From Branchiostoma floridae (taxonomy: Eukaryota > Chordata > Leptocardii > Amphioxiformes > Branchiostomatidae), in the NCBI RefSeq assembly GCF_000003815.2, contig NC_049988.1:16621930-16685929 (forward strand): a stretch of DNA of 64,000 nucleotides, given 5' to 3'. Positions 11,421-22,663 of this stretch are shown here, piece by piece (position 1 is the stretch's first letter; each line of letters starts with the position of its first letter). The notes under the pieces were generated by a model. That model saw nothing but the letters and a program-made list of their open reading frames with translations. It was not told the DNA's origin and did not search any database. Position numbers and translations under genes: made by a program.

Positions 11421-11922
11421 ACATGAACTGTCCTGAAAGGACCTTTTTTGCCAATGTGGACCCAATCCTTATAAGCTTAGGTATCCCAGGCAAGACGTTA
11501 CCATATTAGGTCTTCTTTATATTGCAAATTGTTGTAAAAAGATATTTAAAATTGGGTAGAATATATCTATCGTGTACTAAGATGAGTCGTGACTCCAATC
11601 TGAAAGGTTTTTGTATTCATCGGATCTCATTAGAAGATACTTTGTGTTTGTCAGCTGTAATAAACACAAATGACCCGGAAAATAAGCTATAGAAATTATT
11701 AAGCACTGAACTAATTGATGACCCATTTATTTTCTTTACTGAATAAAACGGTTTATCAGGAGGCCCTAAATGATTCATTCATTCTGAAATAGGCAAGAAA
11801 TAGCCAAAACGCTGGATAACTGGGTAAACTGGATACATGAAAGTGTCCAATAAGTATGACCTAATTAGATCATAGATGGTAAATGGATATCTTGATTTGC
11901 TAAGTCCCTTCTCCTAATCTCT
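11421..11922. other. No gene seen
   Basis: AT-rich intergenic sequence without recognised repeats or coding character. Confidence 0.4.
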
Positions 11923-12070
11923 TAGCAGATCCTACGGTAGCATAAGATAGAATCAAAGGCTGCCTGAGGAGTGAAGCCGGCCTAGGAGTGTGTTATGCTT
12001 TGACTCCCTTTGGCCGGCTATACTCCTTGGCCAGCTTTGATACAATCTTATGGCACCTTAGGATCTGCTT
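11923..12070. mobile_element. Foldback MITE, arms ~57 bp
   Basis: Left arm AGCAGATCCTACGGTAGCAT..., right arm ends ...TTAGGATCTGCT. Arms pair through GAAGCCGGCC / GGCCGGCTATAC with a ~25-nt centre. Several mismatches show decay. Confidence 0.65.
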
Positions 12071-12235
12071 GGAGATTACCTTCCGCAGTGTTTCCGCAGA
12101 AAAGGCGTAATAAGACATTTTGATCTCACACTTCCGCGAAACATTTGTTGTTGCTTGTTATAATTTCTTGATGCAATTTCCTTACACATCACAATATGTT
12201 AGTGGCCCTTCCCTTGTTCCTTTAATCATCTTATT

Positions 12236-12345
12236 CATTTATTTATTTTTATTTATTTATTAGGATTCTCCACACTGGAGGGTATGGCGGAACAGGTGTC
12301 AAAAGACACCTTTTCGAAGCCGCCATACCTTAAGGACATTCAAAT
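12236..12345 (-). repeat. TTTA-tailed repeat end with small hairpin
   Basis: A TTTA/ATTT run at 12236-12260 is followed by GGTATGGCGG ... AGGTGTCAAAAGACACCT ... CCGCCATACC, a nested inverted repeat. The A/T microsatellite adjoining a structured end suggests the 3' tail of a minus-strand SINE or LINE. Confidence 0.4.
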
Positions 12346-12649
12346 TATTACATTCAAACCCTTGTTCTGCTGGCTATTTTGTATCCAATTTAACCTCCCA
12401 GAGCTGACGGCTTAATCAGGTAAGTAAAACTTGTTCTGTGCTGCTGCTGCAGATTTACTCCCCCATTCCATGGGCTTTGCAGTGGTATGCAACTTTTATA
12501 TGAGAAATACCCCCAAGGGATTTATAAGCGATCATTCGTTGGGGATTGCTCATCAACTGTCCATGGACTATTCCACATTACTTTAAAGAATGGGGGTAGT
12601 GTTGTACACGGCTGCAATTGCCAAGTTTCTTCGGAAAATTAATAATTAT

Positions 12650-13055
12650 CCACATACACATACAAATTTACTAAAAGTATCTTAAGTTACAGGCACAAGA
12701 ACACATTCGAAAATATTACCCAGAGATAACAATTAATTCAATATCTATTACACATCTCAAACGTACAATACCCCCCAAAAGAACATTGAGTTACATGTGC
12801 GAATACACAGTCGAAACAATACCCGGAGATAATAGTTAGTTCACTGTTACATATCTCAAACGTTAAAAACCCACCAAAAGAACCTTGAGTTACAAACGCG
12901 AACAAACAACTAAAACAGTACATAAAATAATTACTACATTATTACATATCTTAAACGTACAAAACTCAACAAAGGAACCTTGAGTTACAGATACGAACAA
13001 ACGACCAAAAACAGTATCCGGGGGTAATAATTCATTCATGATTACATCTCAGTCG
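12650..13055. repeat. Tandem repeat, ~100-bp unit, four diverged copies
   Basis: The landmark TTGAGTTAC or variant recurs at 12681, 12785, 12884 and 12979 (spacings 104, 99, 95). Each is followed by a CGAA-containing stretch, a TACCCGGAG-like stretch and ATTACA.ATCTCAAACGT. Not coding. Confidence 0.7.
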
Positions 13056-13261
13056 TAACGTGTTTAAATCACAAAACAAATACCAACCTACAATCTTAAT
13101 CAGACCAAACGAAACTTTTACATTTAAGTGAGGAAACAGATGTTATAACTATACGCAGACATATGATATCTAAAGTCAAGATGTCTTATGAAGCCAAGAT
13201 GTCTTATGACGTCACAGAAACAGTAGATTGTTCATTTCTTGGCAAATAGTGGAGTAGGGAG

Positions 13262-13372
13262 GTAGAATTTGGTGTTGAAAATTACAGTGCAGTTCAAATT
13301 TGATTTTTAGTGTTGAAAATTACAGCGCAGTTCAAATTTTTAGTGTTGAAAATTACAGTGCAGTTCAAATTT
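13262..13372. repeat. Short tandem repeat, three units of ~40 bp
   Basis: GTGTTGAAAATTACAG.GCAG followed by TTCAAATTT is repeated three times. A single related unit is at 14258-14290. The same motif forms a hairpin at 26892-26990. Confidence 0.7.
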
Positions 13373-13435
13373 GATTCCAAATTGATGCATTTCATACGTC
13401 GATGGAGATTAGACAACAAGGTAGTAAGATCAGCC

Positions 13436-13650
13436 AAAAGCAGTTACTCAAGCAACTGGACATGGATTTGGAAACGGTCATATGGCTGTTTCAGCCAGAC
13501 GTTTTCTTACGTTGTTTGCTATTGGGAACCCAAAGTTGTCTTCACCTTTTTGCATTCATTATAAGTTAAGGCATGAATGCAAAAGACCAGTTAGTTACTG
13601 GTCCAGTGACCATCTGAAACGTCTGACCGATTCCGAAATCAAGCCATGCT
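13436..13650. mobile_element. Foldback family H, partial copy
   Basis: CCAAAAGCAGTTACTCAAGC at 13435 matches the left arm of the foldback at 39828-39966. The facing motif is ATCTGAAACGTCTGACCG (13611). Related GTCAGACGTTTC ends occur at 45838 and 46170. Confidence 0.45.
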
Positions 13651-14159
13651 TTTTGGCTGATGCATTCCATATACTACTTTGCCTCAAAGCCATGCTTCTT
13701 GTTGTAACCAATTGCAAGGACGTTGTATAACGTTCTTGTTGGAACACAACCAAATATTGGACAGCTACTGGCGTCATCGGGATACAAGTACCCACTGAAA
13801 CCACTTCACTCTAGCTCTTCTGGCGTTTGGCTTTGCTAGCACGTGACGTCCTAAGGTCTCCAGATGTGCCTGGCAATCTTTTAAAAGGTCCAGGGGTCAT
13901 TCGTCAAATCTTTTAACAAGCAAATCTGAATATTTCTGAATATGAAAACTGACTACATGATGCAGAGTTTGAACACTTTGTTTTTGGAGTTATTGAGAAT
14001 GTTAAGCTTAATTGTAACGCGGGTCCGTGGGGTAACCTATATCCGTTGCTTTTAAAAGCAGGATATTTGGGATACCGATGTGACGGATGATAGTTTAAAG
14101 TTGCAATATGTTGAAAACATTGCAGTCTGAAACTACAGTCTGTCAAGGTGATATCGCTA

Positions 14160-14222
14160 AATACTTAGTACCCTGTTCTTAAAAGCAACGGATGCTTAGT
14201 ACCCTGTTCTTAAAAGCAAGTG
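14160..14222. repeat. 30-bp direct duplication
   Basis: CTTAGTACCCTGTTCTTAAA plus AGCAA is present twice back to back. The neighbourhood 13913-14380 is otherwise unassigned. Confidence 0.6.
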
Positions 14223-14394
14223 ATGCTGTACAGTCGAAAATTTGGGTGAGTCCAATTTTGGTGTTGGAAATTACAGTTCAACTATTTCAAGAATGACTTA
14301 TACCAACACAAATGAACTTTCAAGTTAAGCAACGGATGTAGGTTACCCCACGGATAAAGGTGGACTAGCGTTACTTGATATGTTTATTTTGTAT

Positions 14395-14640
14395 TTCTCT
14401 CCCAAGGCCAGCCCTTTATGATAGCCTCGGCTAGTTGGACGGTGTTGGCTGCCTGTAGTGTCAGTCGGACGAATGAATCATAAGAATTAACCCTTCTTGG
14501 TGGGAGGCCAATGTGCAGATGTATGTTGGTACATGGGCGCACCAAATCCGTAGTGTGTTTTTTTGGCACACAATTAGACAGATTAATTAGCCGAAGAGGC
14601 TCGGTGTGCGACAGTCCACCGTCATTTATTCAACGAATGA
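14395..14640. repeat. SINE-like fragment
   Basis: CCAGCCCTTTATGATAGCCT CGGCTAGTTGG resembles the tail-proximal region of SINE S1 at 24595-24650 (inverse orientation) and 41345-41395. The remainder to 14640 is degenerate. Confidence 0.35.
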
Positions 14641-14644
14641 ATAA

Positions 14645-15140
14645 ATAAATTAATAAGTAAAATGTTAACCTCTACTGTAAGGCTTTCGTGTCTATTCCTT
14701 GACCGTAAGTTACGTTTAAACTCTTAATTGTCTTATGAATTGTAGTTCTATTGATATTCTAGGTAGATATAGAGCAAAAATAGGTGTCATTTATTTATAT
14801 ATATATGATTTTGTTTACAATTCTGTACATCACTGTTTTGCTTTGTTTGCAATTAGCCTACAGGCATAATATTGCAAAAAAAGTTGTCATTATTATCAAC
14901 CAGCTGTAAATTTCAAGCCAGCTGGGCAACCTATCCTGCCACCTAACCTACCCCCTGCCCCCCTACCACTTTGCCCCTGATGGGGTCATTTTTTTGTTTC
15001 GGGGGTGAGGTATTCGTGCGAAGATGATGATGATTTTTACACTGAACCATTCATCATAGAACTATTATCATTATCATTATCATTGTTGTGCATGAGTGTA
15101 TGTGTGTACATTGCAATGACCCATGGTTGGCAGAACGCAA
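14645..15140. other. No gene seen; 3'-flank of gene A
   Basis: AT-rich with TTATCATTATCATTATCATT at about 15066-15085. Minus-strand AATAAA hexamers occur near 14630 and 14790 and could serve as poly-A signals for gene A. There is no way to choose between them from sequence alone. Confidence 0.3.
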
Positions 15141-15147
15141 ATCAATA

Positions 15148-15325
15148 TACAGTAGAAGCCAGTTAATTGCACAACGGATTAACGCACAATTCTGTCAACT
15201 GCACAGATTCCGAAAACCCCAAACCGGTGCAGTCCAGCTGGATAACTTCGCATTATTGCACCATCCGGATAATGGCACGAAATACTTTGGCGAATAGGCT
15301 GTGCAATTAAATGACTTCTACTGTA
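15148..15325. mobile_element. pogo/Tigger-like MITE, TA target site
   Basis: A 178-bp element with 26-bp near-perfect terminal repeats: TACAGTAGAAGCCAGTTAAT (left) and ATTAAATGACTTCTACTGTA (right). The flanking TA dinucleotides fit the TA duplication of Tc1/mariner-pogo elements, and the CAGTAGAA terminus is Tigger-like. Interior GC-richer with no ORF of its own. A second, gap-truncated copy lies at 22491-22663. Confidence 0.75.
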
Positions 15326-15374
15326 CACGATATTCAGGAATTGCACACTCAAGCACATCTCGAGTACCAGCTCT

Positions 15375-15797
15375 CTACCCATCAATAACGAACCCATGAC
15401 TGGGCCCAGCCCGGACCAGATGAACAGACGAGGGGATGTCCAGACAGTTTGGCGGCGTGTTGATGTGAGTGGAGCCGGGGATGTTCAGCTGCCGAGCCCG
15501 GTGCACGTACTTGCTGCCCGAGGATCGGTTATCAACGACCGGAACCACGGCGTTCGTCTTGAAGCATCTCGGGAACAACTTCTTGAAGCATCGCCGGTAG
15601 TTGTCGCCCAAGATGGCGTACACGAAAGGGTTGATTGCCGAGCTGCAGTAGCAGAGGCACAGGGACACGACTTTGGTGACGAGGACGACGTGGCTGATCT
15701 CCTTAGGCTGGGCGATCATGAACCACATGTTGATGACGTGATTAGGCAACCAGAACAGGGTGAAGAGGCCGACCACTGATGCCACCATTCGGGTCAC
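15375..15797 (-). CDS. Gene A terminal exon: TM6, TM7, C-terminal tail
   Basis: 140 codons plus stop TAG. Acceptor CTTCAAG|GTGACC, phase 0. TM6 reads VTRMVASVVGLFTLFWLPNH: Pro is kept, but the usual C-W-x-P is F-W-L-P. TM7 carries SSAINPFVYAILGDNYRRCF, i.e. an intact NPxxY followed by helix 8 with two Cys (RRCFKKLFPRCF), likely palmitoylation sites. The remaining ~65 residues are a Ser/Thr/Pro-rich cytoplasmic tail ending FVIDG. Unlike gene B, TM6 and TM7 lie in one exon. The VTRM and NPFVY blocks match gene B closely. Assignment to rhodopsin-class peptide receptors is firm; the GPR54 subgroup is probable. Confidence 0.9.
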   Translation of the reverse strand: MTRMVASVVGLFTLFWLPNHVINMWFMIAQPKEISHVVLVTKVVSLCLCYCSSAINPFVYAILGDNYRRCFKKLFPRCFKTNAVVPVVDNRSSGSKYVHRARQLNIPGSTHINTPPNCLDIPSSVHLVRAGPSHGFVIDG

Positions 15798-16775
15798 CTT
15801 GAAGGGTAGATAACACGGAATATTGATATCAATCAATGCAAAGGTGAAGAAGGACATTGCTAGTCTTTCTTACATAGTCATAGTCATAGATTACTCTCCT
15901 TCGATAATTGTATCAACATGCGCTTGTGGACCTCTAACATCGTCTTCAGAAACTCATTTTCCTGAAACCTTTGGTCTGCTAGCTGTACAGCTAGCCTTTT
16001 TTAAAGGATATGTATGTATGTATGTGTGTCCCTTAGTGTCGTGTGCTCTATGGGTTTTCATATCCAAAATAAAGAATAAAGTAATCTATGCCTAGACATT
16101 TTACCTGGTAAGAATTAAATTTTAAGATAAACGCGTCGAAATTACGTCAACTTCAGCGCCGTCACCAGACAAGAAAACAATTAAACTGACAAAGATCCGT
16201 CAATTAATACTAACACGGACAGTTAGAGATATGCCGTTGTAACATCATTAAGGACTCCTTTTAGGAGCACAAATCCCCTAGCTTAGACATTGAGGGCAGC
16301 CACGTTGATTTGGAACAGTGATAGCTTTATCCGTACGTGAATGGCAGTATTTCTGGGACGGTGACTGGTAATCTACCATTAGCTGGGCACAAAGAACCGT
16401 TAACGTGAGTAGTGATTTCGCACTCCGATAAGTTTCCTCACGAAGCGAATGTCAGACATTTGAATTGCTATCTTAATCATCATCTTAATTGGCACACAGT
16501 TGGCATTGGTAGCGGATGAAAATAAAGTTGGAGTAGGTGTGGCTTCTAGCATCTTAGTGATCTGAAATAGTTGGCATTGGTAGGTGACGTAGAGAAATGT
16601 TAAAGTACGTGCCACGTAAAACACGTATGGAACACGTAATACATAATATAGATATACATTCCATTCGCCAGTGTAGTTTTCTTTGTGTACGAATGTGTGT
16701 ATTTTTTATTTGTGTGTATGTACCTGTGTGTGTGTGTGTGCTTTGTTTGTCTAAAAACGTAAACGGTCATTTTAC
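15798..16775 (-). other. Gene A last intron
   Basis: Donor AAG|GTAAAA at 16776/16775 and acceptor TTCAAG at 15798, phase 0. Contains (ATGT)n near 16008-16025 and a (TG)n tract around 16718-16740. No other gene or conserved element seen. Confidence 0.8.
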
Positions 16776-17035
16776 CTTCTTTTTCCGCTTTATGGCCTGT
16801 TGCTGAATGTGGCTCAGGACGTGAACCTTGAGACAAAGATGGCGGACGATCAATGTGTATGACGTCAGACTGGTTACCAAGGGGATGACGTAACTGATGA
16901 GGAACGTGTAGACCATGTAGGCGTGTCGTGCCATGTGCGACGGCCACACTTCCGTACACAGGATCTTAGGCCCGTACCATTCGTGAGTCACAGTCGTCAT
17001 GTGGATCGGCAGTGGAAGCGACAGCAAGAACGATC
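16776..17035 (-). CDS. Gene A exon: end of TM4, ECL2, TM5, start of ICL3
   Basis: 260 bp, 86 full codons after a phase-1 junction (acceptor CAATAG|GATCG). Residues: GSFLLSLPLPI (end of TM4), ECL2 with HEWYGPKILCTEVWPS, where the Cys should pair with the Cys at the top of TM3, then TM5 AYMVYTFLISYVIPLVTSLT containing the conserved Pro. A basic ICL3 end AIKRKKK leads into TM6 in the next exon. The C.E.(W/F)PS pattern in ECL2 is shared with vertebrate KISS1R. Same length, to the base, as the gene B counterpart. Confidence 0.92.
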
Positions 17036-17039
17036 CTAT

Positions 17040-17950
17040 TGAAAGATTACAAGAGCAAGCAACTTCAGGATACATTGTCAATGACGGCAAAATCAGTGAC
17101 GAAAAAGTGGAATCAAGCGTACTACACCATAAGTAAAAAAAAGTGCAAAGTCTTGCACGTTGTAGACGAGAGGATGTATCAACACTAATTTGAGATTAGT
17201 CTGACACTAAAAGTTGATCAAGTAAGGGGCATTCACCTTTGACCTTGCGCATGCGTACTCGATTACTCGATTATTGTGAACAAGCTTATTATGAGACAAT
17301 GCAATGCTCTTAGTTTACAGTTTCCGTATCTCTTTACATCCGTAATGCCGATAATGTATCATCACCATAGATTGTTAAGCATAGTACAGAATTTTCGGTT
17401 CCAGCTAAACTATATTTACACAGAAAAAACGTCCATGGGCGTTCTTCCACTGTTCAATTGGCCGTACTACTAATTGGCATTCTATTATTGGTAAAACTGA
17501 TAATTATGATAGACCATGAGGCTCATTCAATGTCTTTTTTCACACTTGGCACCAGAAAACTTTCACTTGGTTTTGTGGCTTTGAAGTCAATGCGAACCAA
17601 CCGTTTTCAAGTGATTGCTAAGTGAAGTGCAGACGGATGCACACGTCTATATTCAAGTCTATTAATAACCATTAAATTGACAATACTGACGCACTGTCGA
17701 CACAGGTGGCATATTTCGCTATCACTCATAATCATACATATGATTTGTGCGTCTGCCGCGCATCCGACAATGCATTTAAGACATTTATAATTAACTCGAC
17801 AGTAATTACGTGCCCGCTTATTAGTGATGCATCAAACATCGACTTAAAAATGTACTAGATTCGACAGATCGTGAGGGAGACTAATGTTTTGTTCTAATTT
17901 ACAGTCGAGAATTTTGAAAATAAATTTAAATGCCGTTAAAGTGGAATGTG
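17040..17950. other. Gene A intron, no feature seen
   Basis: AT-rich intronic sequence without recognised repeats, exon-like reading frames or the missing TM3-TM4 coding segment. Confidence 0.45.
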
Positions 17951-17954
17951 TGGC

Positions 17955-18186
17955 ATAATTGAAGGTATTTGGTCAATAACCTAGAGGTCCTGGGTTCTGA
18001 TTCTGTCATGCCACCGATCTCGTGTCCTTGGGAAATACACTCTCACACACGCGACTTTTCTCACTCCACCCAGGTGTAAGTGCGTGAAAAAGGTTATCTG
18101 AGTTCGGTTGTGGAGGTAAACGGTGGTGGGAGGACAGATATGGTTTCAATACCGTGCCCAAGTCACAGTGTATAACTACCTATACA
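17955..18186 (+). repeat. tRNA-related SINE, degraded
   Basis: A B-box-like GGTTCTGATTCTG (17993) is followed by CATGCCACCGATCTCGTGTC CTTGGGAAA and GTGTAAGTGCGTGAAAAAGG. The 3' part (GGTAAACGG... CACAGTGTATAACT) recurs at 18872-18995. The head resembles S1 read in the sense direction. Confidence 0.5.
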
Positions 18187-19002
18187 TGTACGGCCTTAAA
18201 AGGTTAATATGAATATGAGTCTACCATTATCTTCTGTCTGTCCTTTGTATGTGGTAAGTAACTTGAGTGCAGTGGAAAATTATCCTTCATAGGCTTAAAG
18301 CAATTTTACAAATTTAGGAACGTACATGTGCCATTACCTGGTCACCATTTGGCACATTGCATGCGTCTGGTATCACCATTACATGTAATTGAGAAGCAAA
18401 TGAATCATGTATTCAATAAGCAATACAGACTAAGTGCATCTTTTATCATTTTCCGGGAAGACAGGAAATACCCCTTCAGAAGCGTTCAAGGGAATCAAGG
18501 CAATTGACCAGACAAATGCTATGAATAGAATTTGTGAAGCCATTAAACTTGGTTGTTTTGTATAAGGTTGGTTAATCACATGGGACATGGAGAACATAAT
18601 CAACTCATTGTTTACTTCGTGCTACCGAATCATCGTGGATTTAAAAAAAAAAACGTGACTTGGGGGCCAACAGCTGGATCTATGGATCAAATACGTTGGT
18701 AGAGCATGTGTACTGAAGGCAATTGAACTATTTGGGACACATACGGCGTATGTCTAATGATGAACCTGTGAATGTCTATGCTCTTCTTAAACGTCCAGTC
18801 TCATGGCAGACGTAGACGAGGGCGCCAACCTACTACTTATCTACAGTACATCCGACAGCTCTTGTAAGACTATAATTGCCAGGTGTAAGTGCGTGAAAAG
18901 GGTTATCTGACTTCGGTTGCGGAGGTAAAAGGCGGTGGAAGGAAGGAAGACAGATATGGTTACAATACCGTGCCCTAGTCACAGTGTATAACTGCCTATA
19001 CA

Positions 19003-19513
19003 TCGTTCGTTCGTTCGTTCGTCCCATAGCCTTTTAATCAGCCGTAGGCTGATTAATTAACCGTAGGGGCAGCACAACATGTTATGCTGACTCAACTGGC
19101 TTTTAGTCTCCTGGCGGCGCCTATCTCCTCTTCGGGGCATGGTGGATGATGTAAATCACCGTGTGGCTGATACGACACGAAGGTTCGCCAGGCCACCGTC
19201 CGAGTGATTTGTAGTGAATCATCAACTCCAGACAGAATGGTTTGCTCCATCGCACACCGCACCATCGCACGTGTGGGAGTTCTTTAACGCGCATGGGGTG
19301 TGACTCTCCCCATACACGGGACCTCCATTTAACGTCCTATCCGAGGGACGGCCCTAGCCGAAACTAGGTACTCATTTTCACCTAAGTAAAGTGAGGAAAG
19401 TCGTGTAAAGTGCCTTTCCCAAGGGCACAAGATCGGTGGCACGGCGGGCGGATTCGAACCCGCAACCTCTCGGTGAAAATCCGGACATGCTACCGCTGCA
19501 CCACGCGGTCACC
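19003..19513 (-). repeat. SINE S1, near full length, minus strand
   Basis: Read on the minus strand, the head at 19513 has an A box within GGTGCAGCGGTAGCATG and a B box GGTTCGAATCC (19448-19458). The body includes GGGAAAGGCACTTTACACGA and a central CGAGGG-type block. It ends at a (CGAA)n microsatellite tail at 19003-19022. It is a tRNA-derived SINE, not a tRNA gene: the head is mutated and extended by ~400 bp of body. Confidence 0.75.
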
Positions 19514-20125
19514 ACGTGCCCATACATATACGGCCTCAAAAGGTTATGAAAATGAGTCTACTTTTATCTTTTGTCTGCCCTTTGTATGAAGTACTGTTAG
19601 AATAAGTAATTACTAACTTGAGTGCAGTGGAAAATTATCCTTGTTAGGCTTAAAGCAATTTTCCAAAACTTAGAGCTGATCGTGCCATGTACATGTGCCA
19701 TTACCTGATGCACCTTTTGGCACATTGCATGCGTCTGGTATCACCATTACATGTAATTGAGAAGCAAATGAATCATGTATTCAATAAGCAATACAGACTA
19801 AGTGCATCTTTTATCATTTTCCAGGAATACAGGAAATACCCCTCAGAAGCGTTCAAGGGAATCAAGGCAATTGACCAGACAAATGCTATGAATACAATTT
19901 GTGAATCCATTAAACTTGGTTGTTTTGTATAAGGTTGGTTAATCACATGAGACATGGACAACATAATCAACTCATTGTTTACTTCGTGCTACCGAATCAC
20001 CGTGGCTTTCAAAAAGACGTGACTTGGGAGCCAACAGCTGGATCTATGGATCAAATACGTTCGTAGAGCATGTGTACTGAAGGCAATTAAACTATTTGGG
20101 ACACATATGTCGTATGTCTAATGAT

Positions 20126-20536
20126 CAAGTAGTGTCTTTTTACCTTCCCATCATGCAACGTGTGCACACATTAATATCACTAGCCAGGGAATTGTGCCAT
20201 GTACTATCATTGTGCCCAAACTTCACCAAACAGCAGTGTTTTTCTGAAAATACTATTGATTGATGATGTTATACTACTTGTGCATCAGAAAAACACAAAT
20301 GCACCAAAAAGCACCCATGGGAAAGTAAAGAAAATGATATTTGTCAACAATTATTACAAAAACAATTCAACAAATATCATTTTCTTTGCTTTTCCATGGG
20401 TGCTTTTTGGTGCATTTGTGTTTTCCTGATGCACAAGTAGTATAATATCATCAATCAATAGTATTTTCAGAAAAGCACCCATTGGAAAGTAAAGAAAATG
20501 ACATTGCATGATGGGAAGGTAAAAAGACACTACTTG
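20126..20536. mobile_element. 411-bp foldback MITE with 9-bp target duplication
   Basis: Termini CAAGTAGTGTCTTTTTACCT and its reverse complement, ~31 bp (20126-20157, 20506-20536). Inside, ~106-bp arms at 20239-20345 and 20369-20474 are nearly identical inverted copies around a 23-nt loop. The flanks duplicate TCTAATGAT (20117-20125 and 20537-20545). The paralogous segment at 18750-18764 has the uninterrupted site TCTAATGATGAACC, so insertion and TSD are directly demonstrated. A 9-bp TSD suggests Mutator-like, though hAT (8 bp) is the main alternative. Confidence 0.85.
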
Positions 20537-20799
20537 TCTAATGATGAGCCTGTCAATGTCTATGCTCTTTACGTCCCGTCTCATGGCAGATGTAGACGCG
20601 GGAGACAACCTACTTCCTATCTACAGTACGTCAAACAGCTCTTGTAAGACTATAATTACCAGCATACAGAGCAGTCTTGCTGGCAACTTCAATGACTGGA
20701 AGAAACTTACAGTCACCTGCGTTCCAGCCGACAGATGATGATGGAAAGATAGCTAAAGGCTGTAAGTCACAGTGATATTTTAGATGAATCTTTTCGATA

Positions 20800-21078
20800 A
20801 AGTCAAGTCAAAGTCAAAGTTCCTTCCCGCGCCTGATGGCGCCATCTCCGTTTCAGTAGCCCTGGGTCACACAACATTGTGCAATCACTACAGCAGGGGG
20901 CTGGTACACTGGTAGTGGCGTGTGTTCAACTTCCATACTCTTTCCCGGATGCTGAGTGCTAACCAGAGAAAGCAGCATGTACCATTTTTAAAGTTTTTGG
21001 TATGACTCGGCCGGGGATCGAACTCACGTCCTACCGAATGCAAGGCGAATATTCTACCCACTCGGCCATTGCACCGGT
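20800..21078 (-). repeat. SINE S2, near full length, minus strand
   Basis: On the minus strand it begins AACCGGTGCAATGGCCGAGT and has B box GAGTTCGATCCCC (complement at ~21011-21023). The body contains CGGAGATGGCGCCATCAGGC. It matches 34738-34990 on the plus strand along ~250 bp. tRNA-derived. Confidence 0.75.
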
Positions 21079-21079
21079 T

Positions 21080-22080
21080 AACCGATAATAATTAGTCCCA
21101 GATTAAATCATGTTAACTCCAATGTATAGATACATCCCGTATAAACTTAAGAAAACGCAACAGGTGTCACTTGTACGCTGCAGGTGTCTGTATGATAGTT
21201 GATAGTGATCAAGTCTCATCTCGAAAGGAAAGAGAGAGAGAGCATGTACGCAATCAGTCCGCACGGGATAAAATGGGAAGCCACAAATGGCAGAACGACT
21301 CCCATGTGTGACATCAGATGTCAGATCCGATAGAAATCGCTCGTTACGCCTGCCTATTTCCTGCCACAGGCGCCATATATTATTATGAAAACACCTTTAA
21401 ACAGCCCCCTGAGGCACACTTATGTTTATCATATAATTCCCGGGGTGAATCGGAAAGATTAAGGTAGCTTATCTAGGTCTAGAAATAATCCGTTGATAGT
21501 AGTTGATGCATGAAATTATCAATTGTTGAGGGCAAGAAGATTTAAGCATTACTTTAGACTAAAGCATAGAGTATTATATTTACATACATCTACACATGAA
21601 ATAAATGCCATGATAATTGCGTTTAGATTTGAGGCTAATTGACAAGGATAAAAGAGAAAAGCCTGTATAACGAATTTAGAAAAATAGTTTGTATAACAAG
21701 TTGGCAACAGTAATTTAACCTTGAAAAAAAGTTAAGAGTCCGTGGGTCCAAAAGACGTAACTTTTGTATCATTGGAATGATTGATATTGCAAAAGAATCC
21801 TATAAACGATTGTAACGACGATGATTTTGATTTAGGTTTACGTGCAGTGTCAATGTGTACTGTCATTTATTTTATCAAGGTTTGAGAATTCATTTTTGAT
21901 TTTTTTTTCATGCATCATTACTTTCTGTAGAAGTTTGTCATGTCTTCACAGATTACTACAACTTATGCTTTAATTTGTATTCATAATATGTGGTAGTATA
22001 AGTCATGAGCTTCAGTGCAACATTTCTATGCCTGTGTCATTTTAATAAAAAGATACAGATTCACACTGCATGCTAATCAT
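21080..22080. other. No gene seen
   Basis: AT-rich intronic sequence; short (GA)n at 21229-21242. Nothing else recognised. Confidence 0.4.
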
Positions 22081-22087
22081 TGTCAGT

Positions 22088-22306
22088 TTATGATGATTCA
22101 CCCCAAGGATCGAAGAAATCATTACTTTCGACAGGTTCAGGTCGATGTCTGATCTCCAACAGTAACTTAAGCCATCGTGGCTCCCAAAAATTTTTGATAA
22201 CAATATCCCCGGTTTCATTTATTTCCTTGGCATTTGTCCCCTGGATCATGTTTAAAAGATCTGCACGATATTTGGGACTGGTCATGGGTAAATGTGGTAA
22301 ATCCAT
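22088..22306 (-). other. Unassigned protein-like ORF (72 codons)
   Basis: The frame has balanced, hydrophilic, protein-like composition (KYRADLLNMIQGTNAKEINE, EPRWLKLLLEIRHRPEP) and ends in stop after FFDPWGESS. No motif recognised. It lies inside the gene A intron on the same strand but does not fit the receptor. A transposon ORF remnant is the likeliest explanation. Confidence 0.25.
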
Positions 22307-22490
22307 TTATTCATGCTCCAAATACGTACTAATATTCATTGCCCTCAGACATGCGCTTGGCTGCACAATGAGTTATCCCTTCTTGCATGTCTACATCTTT
22401 GGACAAAAGCCAAAACACCAACTTTCTTTAAGTATTCTATTACACCACCCTGCCTCACAATCTGACAGACGGCCACTATGCAGAACACAA

Positions 22491-22663
22491 TACAGTATAA
22501 GCCGCTTAATTGCACGGCCTATTTGCCAGTGAATTCCGTGCAATTATCCGACTGGTGCAATAATGCAAAGTTATCCAGCTGAAAGGCACCTTCTACCTGT
22601 ACCGTGTATGTGGCACTGTTAATAGAAGTAACAAAACTTGAGTGAAGTGCCGCATTGTCCTCG
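22491..22663. mobile_element. pogo/Tigger-like MITE, truncated by gap
   Basis: Starts ATACAGTATAAGCCGCTTAATTG and continues with TGCAAAGTTATCCAGCTG, matching the element at 15148-15325. The right end would lie in or beyond the N run. Confidence 0.6.

Larger units (their letters stand above)
18190..20735 (+). mobile_element. Two copies of a LINE-like 3' region (segmental duplication)
   Basis: 18190-18870 and 19527-20660 align along their length (TGTGCCATTACCTG, CATTACATGTAATTGAGAAG, ATTCAATAAGCAATACAG, CCAACAGCTGGATCTATGGA), with the second interrupted by a MITE at 20126-20536. The end of each copy encodes a LINE-like C-terminus: GRRRRGRQPT-YLQY, and in the second copy a frame ending DWKKLTVTCVPADR and stop (to 20738). 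Frames are broken. Between the copies lie SINE pieces and a (CGTT)n run. Confidence 0.55.

Noticed and set aside
15396-15779. 127-codon plus-strand ORF
   Set aside because: It is the antisense shadow of the gene A terminal exon; the minus-strand frame has TM6, TM7 and NPxxY with matching splice sites.
19430-19513. tRNA gene on the minus strand
   Set aside because: A and B boxes are present, but the acceptor stem does not pair and the sequence continues into a ~400-bp SINE body with a microsatellite tail. The same holds for 24960-25047, 34738-34810 and 50664-50730.
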